In this document: positions 1 through 6,534 of the stretch, one piece after another
How positions within the stretch are numbered: the stretch's first letter is position 1
Layout of the letters: every line of letters starts with the position of its first letter
NCBI GenBank assembly: GCA_947594085.1
Contig: CANQEB010000133.1
Location: forward strand, 1-6,803
DNA length: 6,803 bases
Source: an uncultured Lachnospiraceae bacterium
GTDB lineage: Bacteria > Bacillota > Clostridia > Lachnospirales > Lachnospiraceae
Direction: 5' to 3'
Notes under the pieces: generated by a model
Told to the model about the DNA's origin: nothing
Databases searched by the model: none
The model's input: the letters and a program-made list of their open reading frames with translations, nothing else
Translations under genes and position numbers: made by a program

Positions 1-2987
1 CGCTGCAGCATGCCGATGGAAGCCTTATCCTTGTCGATGATGAACTTTCCGGCGTCCGCGAAAAGTGCGTCCGTGTCCTCATTTCCCTTCGCCGCCGAGA
101 CGGCCTGCTGTACCTTCGCGATCTGCTCCTCCATCTGCGCGTCGTAGGACACAGCCGTATTCTCGTTCTTCAGGAAGTCGACAACGTCCGCGACCTCCTC
201 GTCCGAGACGAACGCCCCCTGCACACGGGCAGGCTTCTGATAGCCCTGCGGATAGAACAGCATGTCACCCTTACCGAGCAGCTTTTCCGCACCGTTCATG
301 TCAATGATCGTGCGCGAGTCCACGCCCGAGGAAACCGAAAACGCGATACGGGACGGCATGTTCGCCTTGATCAGACCCGTGATGACGTTGACCGACGGGC
401 GCTGTGTCGCGATAATCAGGTGGATGCCCGCCGCTCTTGCCAACTGTGCCAGACGGCAGATGGAATCCTCCACTTCGCCCGGCGCGACCATCATCAGATC
501 GGCAAGCTCGTCCACGATGATGACGATCTGAGGAAGCTTCTGCGGCTTGTTTTCGTCCTCAATATCCTTCAACGCCTCGATCTTCTGGTTGTAGCCCTTC
601 AGATCGCGCACGCCGACCTCAGCGAACTTGTCGTAGCGCGACATCATCTCGGCCACACCCCAGTTCAGCGCGCCCGCCGCCTTTTTCGGATCGGTCACGA
701 CCGGAATGAACAGGTGCGGGATGCCGTTGTACACGCTCAGCTCAACCACCTTCGGATCAATCATGATCAGCTTGACTTCCTCTGGCGACGCCTTGTAGAG
801 CAGGCTGATAATGATCGTATTGATACACACAGACTTACCGGAGCCGGTCGCGCCTGCGATCAGCAGATGCGGCATCTTCGCGATGTCCGATACGACCACC
901 TTACCGCCGATGTCCTTGCCTGTCGCGAACGCAAGCTTGGACGGATGATTCTTAAACTCATCCGATTCCAGCAGATCGCGCAGGGATACCGCGCTGTTCT
1001 CACTGTTCGGCACCTCGATGCCCACAGCCGACTTTCCTGGGATTGGAGCCTCGATACGAATGTCGGCAGCTGCCAGATTCAGCTTGATATCGTCGGAAAG
1101 TCCCACGATACGGCTGACCTTGACGCCCTGCTCCGGAAGCAGCTCATAGCGCGTCACGCTCGGACCGCAGCTCACGTTCGTCACGGTCGCATGCACGCCG
1201 AAGCTGTCCAGCGTCTGCTGAAGCTTCGCCGCCGTGCTGCGAATCTCCTGCTCCTGGTTGCCGCCTTTGCCGCCCTTTCCCTTTTTCAGCAGGTCGATTG
1301 GCGGATAGATATATTCCGGGCGCACTGCCTCGGCCGTCTTCGCCATCTCAGCCTCCACGGAGGCGATCCCTTCCTCGATCTCCTTCTGGGAAGAGCGCGG
1401 ATTGCGCTTCGAGGATGCGTGCTCCTGTTCCGCGGCTGGCTGCTGCGCCTCTTCCTGTCCGGCGGTCTCGTCTGGAACTGCCGCTGAGGATAATACATCC
1501 TTGTCTGGCTGTGCCTTTTTCTCTTTCATATGGTTTTCGCGAACAGCTATCCCGCGCGCGACTTCTCTCGTCGCAGTGCCGGCCAAACCGTCCGGATAAT
1601 CACTTTTCTTCGCATCCGTCTCAGTCTGAATTCCCTCGATATGTATCTGTGATACGTCAGCTGTATCGTGGTACAGCTCAAATCCGGAAGCACTCTGCGG
1701 CTGTTTCTTCTGTCCGGCGGAATTACTCAGCTCAATATAGCTGCTTCCGCCTGTCGCATTTGCGGAAGCCGCGCTTCTGCCGGAGCGCCCGCCGACCGCC
1801 CTGCTCTTTGGCATGATCTCATGAACCTCCGTCCCTACCATTGACGGATCTCCATGAATTCTCGTGTCCATCGTCACGCCGGACACTTTATGATGCTCAC
1901 GACTGTTTACCGGGAACAGCACAGGGACATCAATCTGTGTTCTCTGGGTATGCATCGCATTTCCCTGCGAGTTTATCTGTCCGCTCTGCTGATATGCCGG
2001 GATATTCTTCTGATACGCAGAGCCATCCTGCCGATACGCAGAAACACTCTGCTGATATGCGTCCGCTTGCGCATATTCCATCGATTGCTTGCGACGTCCC
2101 CTTCGCTTTTTGTCTTGCACAGGCAATTTCCCTTGTGCCTGCTGCGGCGTCAGAATACCTGGCGCACTCTGACTGGATGCCCCTGTCTGCGAAAGCTTAC
2201 TCTGCCCGTTCATGCCATCTGGCATATCAAGAAGCTCCTGCGGCAGATCCCACTCGTCCCTATTCTCCCGCTCCCGGCGATATGCCTCCTTTCGCCGAGC
2301 GTTTGATTCCTTCGCGGACTGATAAACACGACTGCCCTGATGCTTTACACTGCGCATCAGAGATCTCTGAGTAATCAGCACAAGACAGATGATCGTCAAA
2401 ATTGCCAATACAATTCCGGTCCCGATCGCGCCAAACGCAGGGCGGAACAAGCCACAGATCATTCCACCGATCACACCGCCGCCGTTCTTATAGGATGCAC
2501 TGTGCTCATAAATTTCCGTGATGTCTTTGATTTCCTGATATTCCTTTGTAAACAATGTCGCGAAACTACAAATGCACACAAACAAACCAAGCGAGGAAAA
2601 GAATTTTACTCCCGCGACACGGCTACCTCGATTTGAAATCAAAAACGCAGCTGCGATAAACAGCAGAAACGGGAACAAGTACGCAGTAATCCCGAATATT
2701 CCAAAACTGATATCCGAAATCACATTTCCAACGTATCCCCCTATTCCGAGATAGCTGATAAAGATCAGAATACAGACTGCCAAAACGAGCCACAAAACCG
2801 CCTCACGCATGATCATCGGATTCGTCGGCTCTCTCTCCGGCTCCTGCACCGATGCCGGTTCTGAGTTGACTCGCTTTGTGCCCGAACGAGATGTCTTCGC
2901 AGTCGCCTCATTTGATGCGCTGCTTTTCCTGGACGTCGTACTCCCCTTTGCAGACGTCGTTTTCTTCTTTGCCGTATTTGCAGCCAA
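1..2987 (-). CDS. ftsK: DNA translocase FtsK/SpoIIIE, C-terminus cut by window edge
   Basis: This is a septal DNA pump that uses ATP to move chromosomal DNA through the closing division septum or into the spore. The frame is open for 995 codons from a TTG at 2987-2985 to the window edge. Visible parts: a basic, Ser/Thr-rich N-terminus (1-60); hydrophobic segments at about 62-80, 96-118, 127-146 and 172-210; a Q/S/A-rich linker (about 212-561) containing a four-copy heptapeptide repeat; then the alpha/beta motor from about P562. Walker A GATGSGKS is at 712-719 and Walker [10 protein letters not shown] has its acidic pair at D826/E827. The family motif [15 protein letters not shown] follows. 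The last residues (ASIGMLQ) begin the gamma winged-helix domain that reads KOPS/SRS polarity sites; about 60 residues are probably missing. TTG is chosen because AGGGGAG lies 6 nt upstream and no better start precedes membrane segment 1. The gene starts 22 nt after uppP, so they are probably co-transcribed. FtsK and SpoIIIE cannot be told apart here. Confidence 0.96.
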   Translation of the reverse strand, partial: MAANTAKKKTTSAKGSTTSRKSSASNEATAKTSRSGTKRVNSEPASVQEPEREPTNPMIMREAVLWLVLAVCILIFISYLGIGGYVGNVISDISFGIFGITAYLFPFLLFIAAAFLISNRGSRVAGVKFFSSLGLFVCICSFATLFTKEYQEIKDITEIYEHSASYKNGGGVIGGMICGLFRPAFGAIGTGIVLAILTIICLVLITQRSLMRSVKHQGSRVYQSAKESNARRKEAYRRERENRDEWDLPQELLDMPDGMNGQSKLSQTGASSQSAPGILTPQQAQGKLPVQDKKRRGRRKQSMEYAQADAYQQSVSAYRQDGSAYQKNIPAYQQSGQINSQGNAMHTQRTQIDVPVLFPVNSREHHKVSGVTMDTRIHGDPSMVGTEVHEIMPKSRAVGGRSGRSAASANATGGSSYIELSNSAGQKKQPQSASGFELYHDTADVSQIHIEGIQTETDAKKSDYPDGLAGTATREVARGIAVRENHMKEKKAQPDKDVLSSAAVPDETAGQEEAQQPAAEQEHASSKRNPRSSQKEIEEGIASVEAEMAKTAEAVRPEYIYPPIDLLKKGKGGKGGNQEQEIRSTAAKLQQTLDSFGVHATVTNVSCGPSVTRYELLPEQGVKVSRIVGLSDDIKLNLAAADIRIEAPIPGKSAVGIEVPNSENSAVSLRDLLESDEFKNHPSKLAFATGKDIGGKVVVSDIAKMPHLLIAGATGSGKSVCINTIIISLLYKASPEEVKLIMIDPKVVELSVYNGIPHLFIPVVTDPKKAAGALNWGVAEMMSRYDKFAEVGVRDLKGYNQKIEALKDIEDENKPQKLPQIVIIVDELADLMMVAPGEVEDSICRLAQLARAAGIHLIIATQRPSVNVITGLIKANMPSRIAFSVSSGVDSRTIIDMNGAEKLLGKGDMLFYPQGYQKPARVQGAFVSDEEVADVVDFLKNENTAVSYDAQMEEQIAKVQQAVSAAKGNEDTDALFADAGKFIIDKDKASIGMLQ
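1977..2060 (-). repeat. Four-copy 21-bp degenerate tandem repeat in the ftsK linker
   Basis: Four adjacent 21-bp units lie at 2060-2040, 2039-2019, 2018-1998 and 1997-1977. They encode [21 protein letters not shown] and AYQQSGQ (about FtsK residues 310-337). The A-Y-(Q/R)-(Q/K) start is kept in every copy while the last three residues vary. The unit is a multiple of three, so gain or loss of a copy would keep the reading frame. It sits in the disordered linker between the membrane domain and the motor, where length variation is tolerated in the family. Confidence 0.85.
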
Positions 2988-3000
2988 TGTTTTCTCCCCT
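2985..3000 (-). promoter_or_regulatory. Ribosome binding site and TTG start of ftsK
   Basis: AGGGGAG at 3000-2994 is followed by 6 nt and then TTG at 2987-2985. This site decides the start: the next in-frame ATG codons are at residues 58 and 60, directly before the first membrane segment, and would remove the basic N-terminus. An in-frame TGA just upstream overlaps the end of uppP, so the protein cannot start much earlier. Confidence 0.8.
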
Positions 3001-3009
3001 TTGCTTATC

Positions 3010-3885
3010 TTAAATCAAGAAATGACCGGCAATCGCCACAATTCCCACAACAAAACAATAGTACGCAAAATATTTGAATTTCTTTTTCCGCACAATGACA
3101 AGCATCGTCTTGATGCAGATATACCCGACCACACCTGCAAATATCATGCCAACCGCGTAAATTGCAATCTGAGAAGCTTGGATCGGCTCAGCGATCACAT
3201 CCTTTACCTCGAGTACAGCCGCGCCAAGGATCGCCGGAATCGACAAAATGAAAGAATACTTCACCGCAAATTTTCGATCAAGCCCGCAGAAAAGACACGT
3301 CGCGATCGTTGTCCCGGAGCGTGAGAGCCCGGGAAGCGTCGCAAGCCCTTGTGCAGCGCCGATCACAAGCCCATCTCTGTATGTGACCGTTTTCGGCGTC
3401 TTGTTCCCTTCCTTCTTGATCTCAGCCATCAACAACAAGACCCCTGTGATCAACAGGCAGATGCCGGGAATGAGCAGCGTCGCAGACGCGCCCTCGACAA
3501 TATCCTTGCCCAGCACCCCGATCAGACCTGTTGGCACTGTAGACACAAGAATCAACACCACGAACTTACGGTAACTATTGCTCACAACCTTCTTGTATTT
3601 CAGCGATGTCTTATGTATCTTATTCAAAAAGAATGTATACAGGTTGGAAAACATATCGCCTACCATGGCAAAAAATTCCTTTATCATATTCCAGATATCC
3701 TTATGGTAGACGATAAATACCGCCGCAAGCGTGCCAAGATGCAGCATAATGTCGAACAACATGCTGTCGTTTGTCTCGACATGAAAAATATTCTGCAGAA
3801 TCGCAAGGTGGCCGGAGCTGCTGACCGGCAGGAACTCCGTTACGCCCTGTACGATTCCGAGTAAGATCGATTCTAAAATTGACAT
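3010..3885 (-). CDS. uppP: Undecaprenyl-diphosphatase UppP (BacA family)
   Basis: This integral membrane phosphatase converts undecaprenyl pyrophosphate to undecaprenyl phosphate. It recycles the lipid carrier for peptidoglycan and other wall polymers, and extra copies give bacitracin resistance in other bacteria. The 291-aa protein has both family signatures. The first is near the N-terminus, [14 protein letters not shown], giving Q13xxxE17 and H26 in place of the usual (E/Q)xxxE and His. The second is PGLSRSGTT at about 185-193, with R189 as the expected pyrophosphate-binding arginine. Several hydrophobic helices cover the rest, and the length is slightly above the usual 265-280 because of a basic loop (about 85-108). 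I chose the ATG at 3885 because GGAGG lies 5 nt upstream; a TTG 12 nt further up would place that ribosome binding site inside the coding region. The gene has its own promoter and lies immediately upstream of ftsK, linking wall-precursor supply with division. Confidence 0.97.
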   Translation of the reverse strand: MSILESILLGIVQGVTEFLPVSSSGHLAILQNIFHVETNDSMLFDIMLHLGTLAAVFIVYHKDIWNMIKEFFAMVGDMFSNLYTFFLNKIHKTSLKYKKVVSNSYRKFVVLILVSTVPTGLIGVLGKDIVEGASATLLIPGICLLITGVLLLMAEIKKEGNKTPKTVTYRDGLVIGAAQGLATLPGLSRSGTTIATCLFCGLDRKFAVKYSFILSIPAILGAAVLEVKDVIAEPIQASQIAIYAVGMIFAGVVGYICIKTMLVIVRKKKFKYFAYYCFVVGIVAIAGHFLI

Positions 3886-3895
3886 ACTATCCTCC
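3883..3895 (-). promoter_or_regulatory. Ribosome binding site deciding the uppP start
   Basis: GGAGG at 3895-3891, then ATAGT, then ATG at 3885-3883. The spacing of 5 nt is short but within the working range. A TTG at 3897 is in frame and would add four residues (M-E-D-S), but it overlaps this site and has no equally good one before it. Confidence 0.75.
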
Positions 3896-3900
3896 AAGAC

Positions 3901-3913
3901 TCATTCAGAATGA
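3901..3913. repeat. 13-bp perfect palindrome in the uppP leader
   Basis: TCATTC-A-GAATGA is a perfect 6-1-6 inverted repeat. It lies downstream of the predicted uppP transcription start (about 3931) and 5 nt before the ribosome binding site. In RNA it could form a 5-bp stem with a 3-nt loop next to the Shine-Dalgarno sequence; in DNA it could be an operator half-site pair. Both uses are inference, and a palindrome of this size can occur by chance. Confidence 0.4.
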
Positions 3914-3937
3914 TTCGATCAAATTTTGACCCAAACT

Positions 3938-3966
3938 ATTATAACAGACAATTTGTGCAGAGACAA
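3938..3966 (-). promoter_or_regulatory. Sigma-A-type promoter for uppP-ftsK
   Basis: The -35 box TTGTCT (3966-3961, four of six consensus bases) is followed by a 17-bp spacer and a perfect -10 box TATAAT (3943-3938). The start should be near 3931, giving a leader of about 46 nt before the uppP ATG. It lies in the 116-bp gap between tepA and uppP. The spacer contains the small palindrome ACAAATTGT, and TTGTCT occurs a second time inside the spacer. No terminator is visible after tepA, so uppP and ftsK could also receive readthrough from upstream. Confidence 0.8.
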
Positions 3967-4001
3967 GTTTTTTCCAAGAAAGCCGGTTCTGAAAGCAAAA
4001 A

Positions 4002-4778
4002 TCAACCTTTTCTGATGGCACGCTGTCCATTTTTCTCTTCTATCATTCTGTAAAGCTGTCCAAGTGCATCACTGATCCCGCCAACCGCATCGATCAAGCC
4101 TTCTTTCACGGCGTCCTCTCCCACCAAAATCGTGCCAAGATCTTTTGTCAAAATGCCGGTATCCAGCATCAACTCCTCAAGGCGATCGCGCGTAGCGTGT
4201 GAGTGTTCCGAGATAAAACCGAGAATGCGATCCTGCATCTGTTTAAAATAATCATACGTCTGAGGAGCCCCAATCACAGTCCCGTTCATGCGCACCGGGT
4301 GAATCACCATGGTGCCGGTTCTCACGATAAAGGAATAGTCTGTTGACACGGCGATCGGCACTCCGATAGAATGACTGCCGCCAAGGACAAGCGACACCGT
4401 CGGCTTGCTGAGTGATGCGATCATCTCCGCAATTGCAAGCCCAGCTTCCACATCACCTCCCACCGTATTCAGCAGGATCAGCAAGCCTTCAATATCCGGA
4501 CTGTCTTCAATCGCCGCAAGCTTCGGCAGCACATGTTCATATTTGGTTGTCTTTGAATTGGTAGACAGACACTCATGCCCCTCGATCTCTCCGATCACGC
4601 TCAGAAGATGAATCCTATGGCTCAGTGCAATTTCTCCGGTCTCTTTGATTGCCTCTCTCAGACCCTCTTCTGTTTCATTTTCTGTTTCATTTTCTGTTTC
4701 ATTTTCTGTTTCATTTTCTGTTTCTTTTTCTGCTTCCTTTTCTGTTTCCTTTTCTCGTCTTTGCGTATCCTCTATCAT
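4002..4778 (-). CDS. tepA: TepA-type ClpP-like serine peptidase (family S14)
   Basis: This 258-aa protein has the ClpP/crotonase fold. TepA of Bacillus subtilis is related to ClpP and SppA and has been linked to handling of exported preproteins; the exact substrate here is unknown. Conserved blocks, in order: GEIEGHE (63-69), [17 protein letters not shown] (75-91), [22 protein letters not shown] (102-123), GGSHSIG with the likely nucleophile S137, and GTMVIHP with H160. The third triad residue is less certain; D213 in TKDLGT fits if two residues are inserted relative to classical ClpP. The C-terminus [10 protein letters not shown] also matches ClpP. I see no signal peptide or membrane helix, so it should be cytoplasmic or peripheral. 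The start is well set by AGGAGG 6 nt upstream of the ATG. The odd feature is an acidic N-terminus of KETE/NETE repeats (10-37), absent from ClpP as I know it. Location two genes before ftsK recalls the tepA-spoIIIE neighbourhood of Bacillus. Confidence 0.93.
   Translation of the reverse strand: MIEDTQRREKETEKEAEKETENETENETENETENETEEGLREAIKETGEIALSHRIHLLSVIGEIEGHECLSTNSKTTKYEHVLPKLAAIEDSPDIEGLLILLNTVGGDVEAGLAIAEMIASLSKPTVSLVLGGSHSIGVPIAVSTDYSFIVRTGTMVIHPVRMNGTVIGAPQTYDYFKQMQDRILGFISEHSHATRDRLEELMLDTGILTKDLGTILVGEDAVKEGLIDAVGGISDALGQLYRMIEEKNGQRAIRKG
4669..4752 (-). repeat. 12-bp tandem repeat coding a KETE/NETE acidic tract in tepA
   Basis: Seven 12-bp units run end to end. Four are identical (plus-strand TCTGTTTCATTT, 4669-4716) and three are diverged by one to three bases (4717-4752). 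They encode [12 protein letters not shown] and then NETE four times (residues 10-37). The identical copies at the core-proximal end and the diverged copies at the start-codon end suggest recent expansion by slippage. Because the unit is 12 bp, copy changes alter the length of the acidic arm without breaking the frame. Confidence 0.95.
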
Positions 4779-4792
4779 TCGCTGCCTCCTTT
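4776..4792 (-). promoter_or_regulatory. Strong ribosome binding site of tepA
   Basis: AAAGGAGG (4792-4785) followed by 6 nt and ATG (4778-4776) is near-ideal. It matters because it places the repeat-encoded N-terminus inside the translated protein rather than in the leader. Confidence 0.85.
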
Positions 4793-4795
4793 TAC

Positions 4796-4832
4796 ATTAT
4801 ATTGTACGCTCATGTCAATTCAGTACTGTACT
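4796..4832 (-). promoter_or_regulatory. Possible tepA promoter: TATAAT box and 11-bp palindrome
   Basis: The minus strand has TATAAT at 4801-4796. The position where a -35 box should lie (around 4824-4819) has no good match but partly overlaps the perfect palindrome AGTAC-T-GTACT (4822-4832). A TTGACA is present at 4818-4813 but only 11 bp from TATAAT, too close for a standard promoter. If TATAAT were used, the start would fall on the ribosome binding site, which argues against it. The rest of the 247-bp gap (4779-5025) holds only the upstream terminator and no gene that I can support. Confidence 0.25.
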
Positions 4833-4943
4833 CACAAAATGCAAATTACATTCATGATTAGTATTTCCCAAAACAGAAAAAGCATACCGATATAATCCAG
4901 AAAGCAGCAAACACATTACCTGTGAATCTTGTGCTATCTTGGC

Positions 4944-4970
4944 AAAAACAAAGCCGCCTCACATCCGGCT
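4944..4970 (-). terminator. Probable Rho-independent terminator after the CFI-box gene
   Basis: Read on the minus strand, AGCCG (4970-4966), a 9-nt loop and CGGCT (4956-4952) form a GC-rich 5-bp stem, followed by TTGTTTTT (4951-4944). It lies 55 nt after the stop of the CFI-box gene and before tepA, as expected for the end of the hlyC-like/yebC/CFI-box unit. The stem is short, so termination may be partial. Upstream segments offer competing pairings (GGCT at about 4984-4981 with AGCC, and GCCGC at about 4992-4988 with GCGGC). Confidence 0.6.
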
Positions 4971-5025
4971 ATTCTCACAGCCCGATCTGCGGCAGCTCTA
5001 TGATAGAACGATATTTTGAACCTGT

Positions 5026-5793
5026 TCAATGATACATGTATTCCCCACGCAGAGTGCGAACCATTTCTTCATACTTATCTCTGCACGCGTCATTCTGTCC
5101 TTCCTCAATCATCTGAATGCACGGCGAAAGATAATTATTCCAAATCGAACAGTAAATCTCATCCGCATTCTCTCTCTGCGCGATATGTTTCACCACAGAA
5201 GGTGCAACGTCATAATACTCCTGTATCATCTCCCTGCCGCCTGGAAGAGACGACAGATAAGTGTCTCTATAATTGCGCAATAACGTCAGCTCATAACAAT
5301 CATCCGGTTTGTCAAAGGTCTTACAGACTGCCGTCGTAATATAGCAGAACTTCCTGTGAAATCCCTGCTCGATCTCCGAATAAGTCGCCGCCTGAATCCC
5401 CGATTTTGGAAAAGCCTCTTTCCAGGCCTCGACCAGCTTGTCTGTGAGCGGCACAGAGGAATTTCCCTTGTATTCCAGTATCATCGGGAAGACAAACGTC
5501 ACCATTTCCATGTTGAGATCTATCATCTTGCGGTCTTTCGCACTGCGGCGTTTGCATTGTGCCATCTTTCCCACCGCGCAGTCGATGAGTGCACCGGCCA
5601 TATTTTTGAGAAACTGTTCCTTGTCTATCACAGAATTGTAACCGTTCTCGATTGCATCAAACGTCTGAACATTCATCTGATACAACTTATGAAAATGATC
5701 TGCATACAGATTTCTCTTGAAATACTGCATCGAATCCTCGCAACACTCCAGAAGCTTTGGCATGCCCTCGATTCCGGTCAGATAGTAGTTCAT
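5026..5793 (-). CDS. CFI-box-CTERM-type protein of unknown function
   Basis: This is a 255-aa soluble protein with no signal peptide or membrane helix that I can see. The C-terminal half carries the pattern I associate with CFI-box-CTERM domains: CYITTAVC (150-157), LLRNYRDTYL (171-180), GG (185-186), YY (193-194) and AP (197-198). In the usual form this reads roughly C(F/Y)I(A/T)TA, then an LRxxRD block, a Gly-rich turn and YY..(S/A)P. C150 and the Arg/Asp of the LRNYRD block are conserved candidates. Further cysteines (17, 18, 72, 80, 156, 166, 215, 225, 237) make metal binding or redox chemistry possible, but no clear zinc pattern is present. The N-terminal half (1-140) is helical-looking and unrecognised. 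It starts 2 nt after the yebC stop, with its ribosome binding site inside yebC, so it is surely co-transcribed and probably translationally coupled. Function unknown; the family name is given with moderate confidence. Confidence 0.85.
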   Translation of the reverse strand: MNYYLTGIEGMPKLLECCEDSMQYFKRNLYADHFHKLYQMNVQTFDAIENGYNSVIDKEQFLKNMAGALIDCAVGKMAQCKRRSAKDRKMIDLNMEMVTFVFPMILEYKGNSSVPLTDKLVEAWKEAFPKSGIQAATYSEIEQGFHRKFCYITTAVCKTFDKPDDCYELTLLRNYRDTYLSSLPGGREMIQEYYDVAPSVVKHIAQRENADEIYCSIWNNYLSPCIQMIEEGQNDACRDKYEEMVRTLRGEYMYH

Positions 5794-5805
5794 GTCTACT
5801 CCTCC
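5791..5805 (-). promoter_or_regulatory. Ribosome binding site of the CFI-box gene embedded in the yebC stop
   Basis: GGAGGAG (5805-5799) forms part of the final Leu-Glu-Glu codons of yebC. The TAG stop (5798-5796), two bases and the ATG (5793-5791) follow. Spacing from GGAGG to ATG is 7 nt. Ribosomes finishing yebC end directly on the next start, the typical layout for translational coupling. Confidence 0.85.
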
Positions 5806-6524
5806 AAATTCGTGTATACAGCCTGAACGTCATCATCTTCATCCAGCATGTCAAGTGTGCGATTCAACTGTTTCAGCGCATTCTCGTCCGCGAGCGCGAC
5901 ATAATTCTGCGGAATCATCGTAATCTCCGCAGACGCCATCGCAATGCCGGCATTCTCTAATGCCTGCCGCACTTCACTAAAGTCGTCTGGCGCAGTCAAA
6001 ATCTCAAAGCTGTCGTCCTCCTCTGAAAAGTCCTCAGCTCCTGCATCCAACGCCGTCATCATCAGATCATCCGCATCCATGTCACACTCTTCTTTGTCGA
6101 TGATGATCTGACCTTTCTGGTCAAACATATAGGAGACACAACCCTGCGTACCAATGCTTCCACTTCCCTTCGTAAAAGCATTCCGGACATTGGAAGCCGT
6201 ACGGTTCTTGTTGTCTGTAAGCGCTTCGACAATAATCGCGATGCCGCCCGGTCCATAGCCCTCATATGTAACATACTCGTAGTTCACGTTCCCCATCTCG
6301 CCAGCGGCCTTCTTGATGCCGCGGTCAATCGTGTCGTTCGGCATATTGTTTGCTTTTGCCTTCGCGATAATATCGCGCAGACGGCTGTTATTGGCCGGAT
6401 CGGCACCACCTTCCTTGACCGCCACCGCGATTTCACGGCCGATGATCGTGAAAATCTTGCCTTTCGCAGCGTCGTTCTTCTCCTTCTTATGCTTGATATT
6501 GGCAAATTTTGAATGTCCTGACAT
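5796..6524 (-). CDS. yebC: YebC/PmpR/TACO1-family translation and regulatory factor
   Basis: This cytoplasmic protein of 242 aa matches the usual family length of about 240. YebC proteins were first described as DNA-binding regulators (PmpR); TACO1 and bacterial members are now linked to translation, helping ribosomes through difficult stretches such as proline runs. The signature N-terminus is present: [25 protein letters not shown], with Phe at position 7 where many members have Trp (a variant I recall from Clostridia). Other conserved blocks are [18 protein letters not shown] (46-63), the [14 protein letters not shown] region (88-101), [12 protein letters not shown] (103-114) and GCVSYMF (128-134). 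The acidic C-terminus is usual. The start cannot be earlier because an in-frame TGA lies just upstream. The nearest Shine-Dalgarno, AAGGAG in the end of the hlyC-like gene, is 13 nt from the ATG, an unusually long spacing. The gap to the upstream gene is 10 nt, so they are in one operon. Confidence 0.97.
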   Translation of the reverse strand: MSGHSKFANIKHKKEKNDAAKGKIFTIIGREIAVAVKEGGADPANNSRLRDIIAKAKANNMPNDTIDRGIKKAAGEMGNVNYEYVTYEGYGPGGIAIIVEALTDNKNRTASNVRNAFTKGSGSIGTQGCVSYMFDQKGQIIIDKEECDMDADDLMMTALDAGAEDFSEEDDSFEILTAPDDFSEVRQALENAGIAMASAEITMIPQNYVALADENALKQLNRTLDMLDEDDDVQAVYTNLEE

Positions 6525-6534
6525 AAGTCAAATG

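Noticed and set aside
420..1487. A 355-codon open frame on the plus strand.
   Set aside because: It runs antisense to the FtsK motor and linker, has an Arg/Leu/His-rich composition with no recognisable family, and lacks a convincing ribosome binding site. GC-rich codon bias on the minus strand produces such antisense frames.
3883..3897. Upstream TTG at 3897 as the uppP start.
   Set aside because: It would place the GGAGG ribosome binding site inside the coding region and has no comparable site ahead of it; the ATG at 3885 fits better.
3967..4001. A terminator between tepA and uppP.
   Set aside because: The stretch has A- and T-rich runs and a direct repeat of GCTTTC, but no stable stem followed by a T tract on the minus strand.
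4669..4752. The 12-bp repeats as a CRISPR array or phase-variation tract.
   Set aside because: There are no spacers between units, so it is not CRISPR. The unit is a multiple of three, so copy change cannot switch the frame on and off.
4796..4818. TTGACA plus TATAAT as a consensus promoter for tepA.
   Set aside because: Both boxes are good individually, but the spacer is 11 bp instead of 16-18, and the start would fall on the ribosome binding site.
4575..4895. Plus-strand frames with repeated Phe-Cys-Phe-Ile or Phe-Leu-Phe-His runs that look like membrane peptides.
   Set aside because: They are the antisense reading of the 12-bp repeat in tepA. The minus-strand gene has a strong ribosome binding site and conserved catalytic motifs; these frames have neither.
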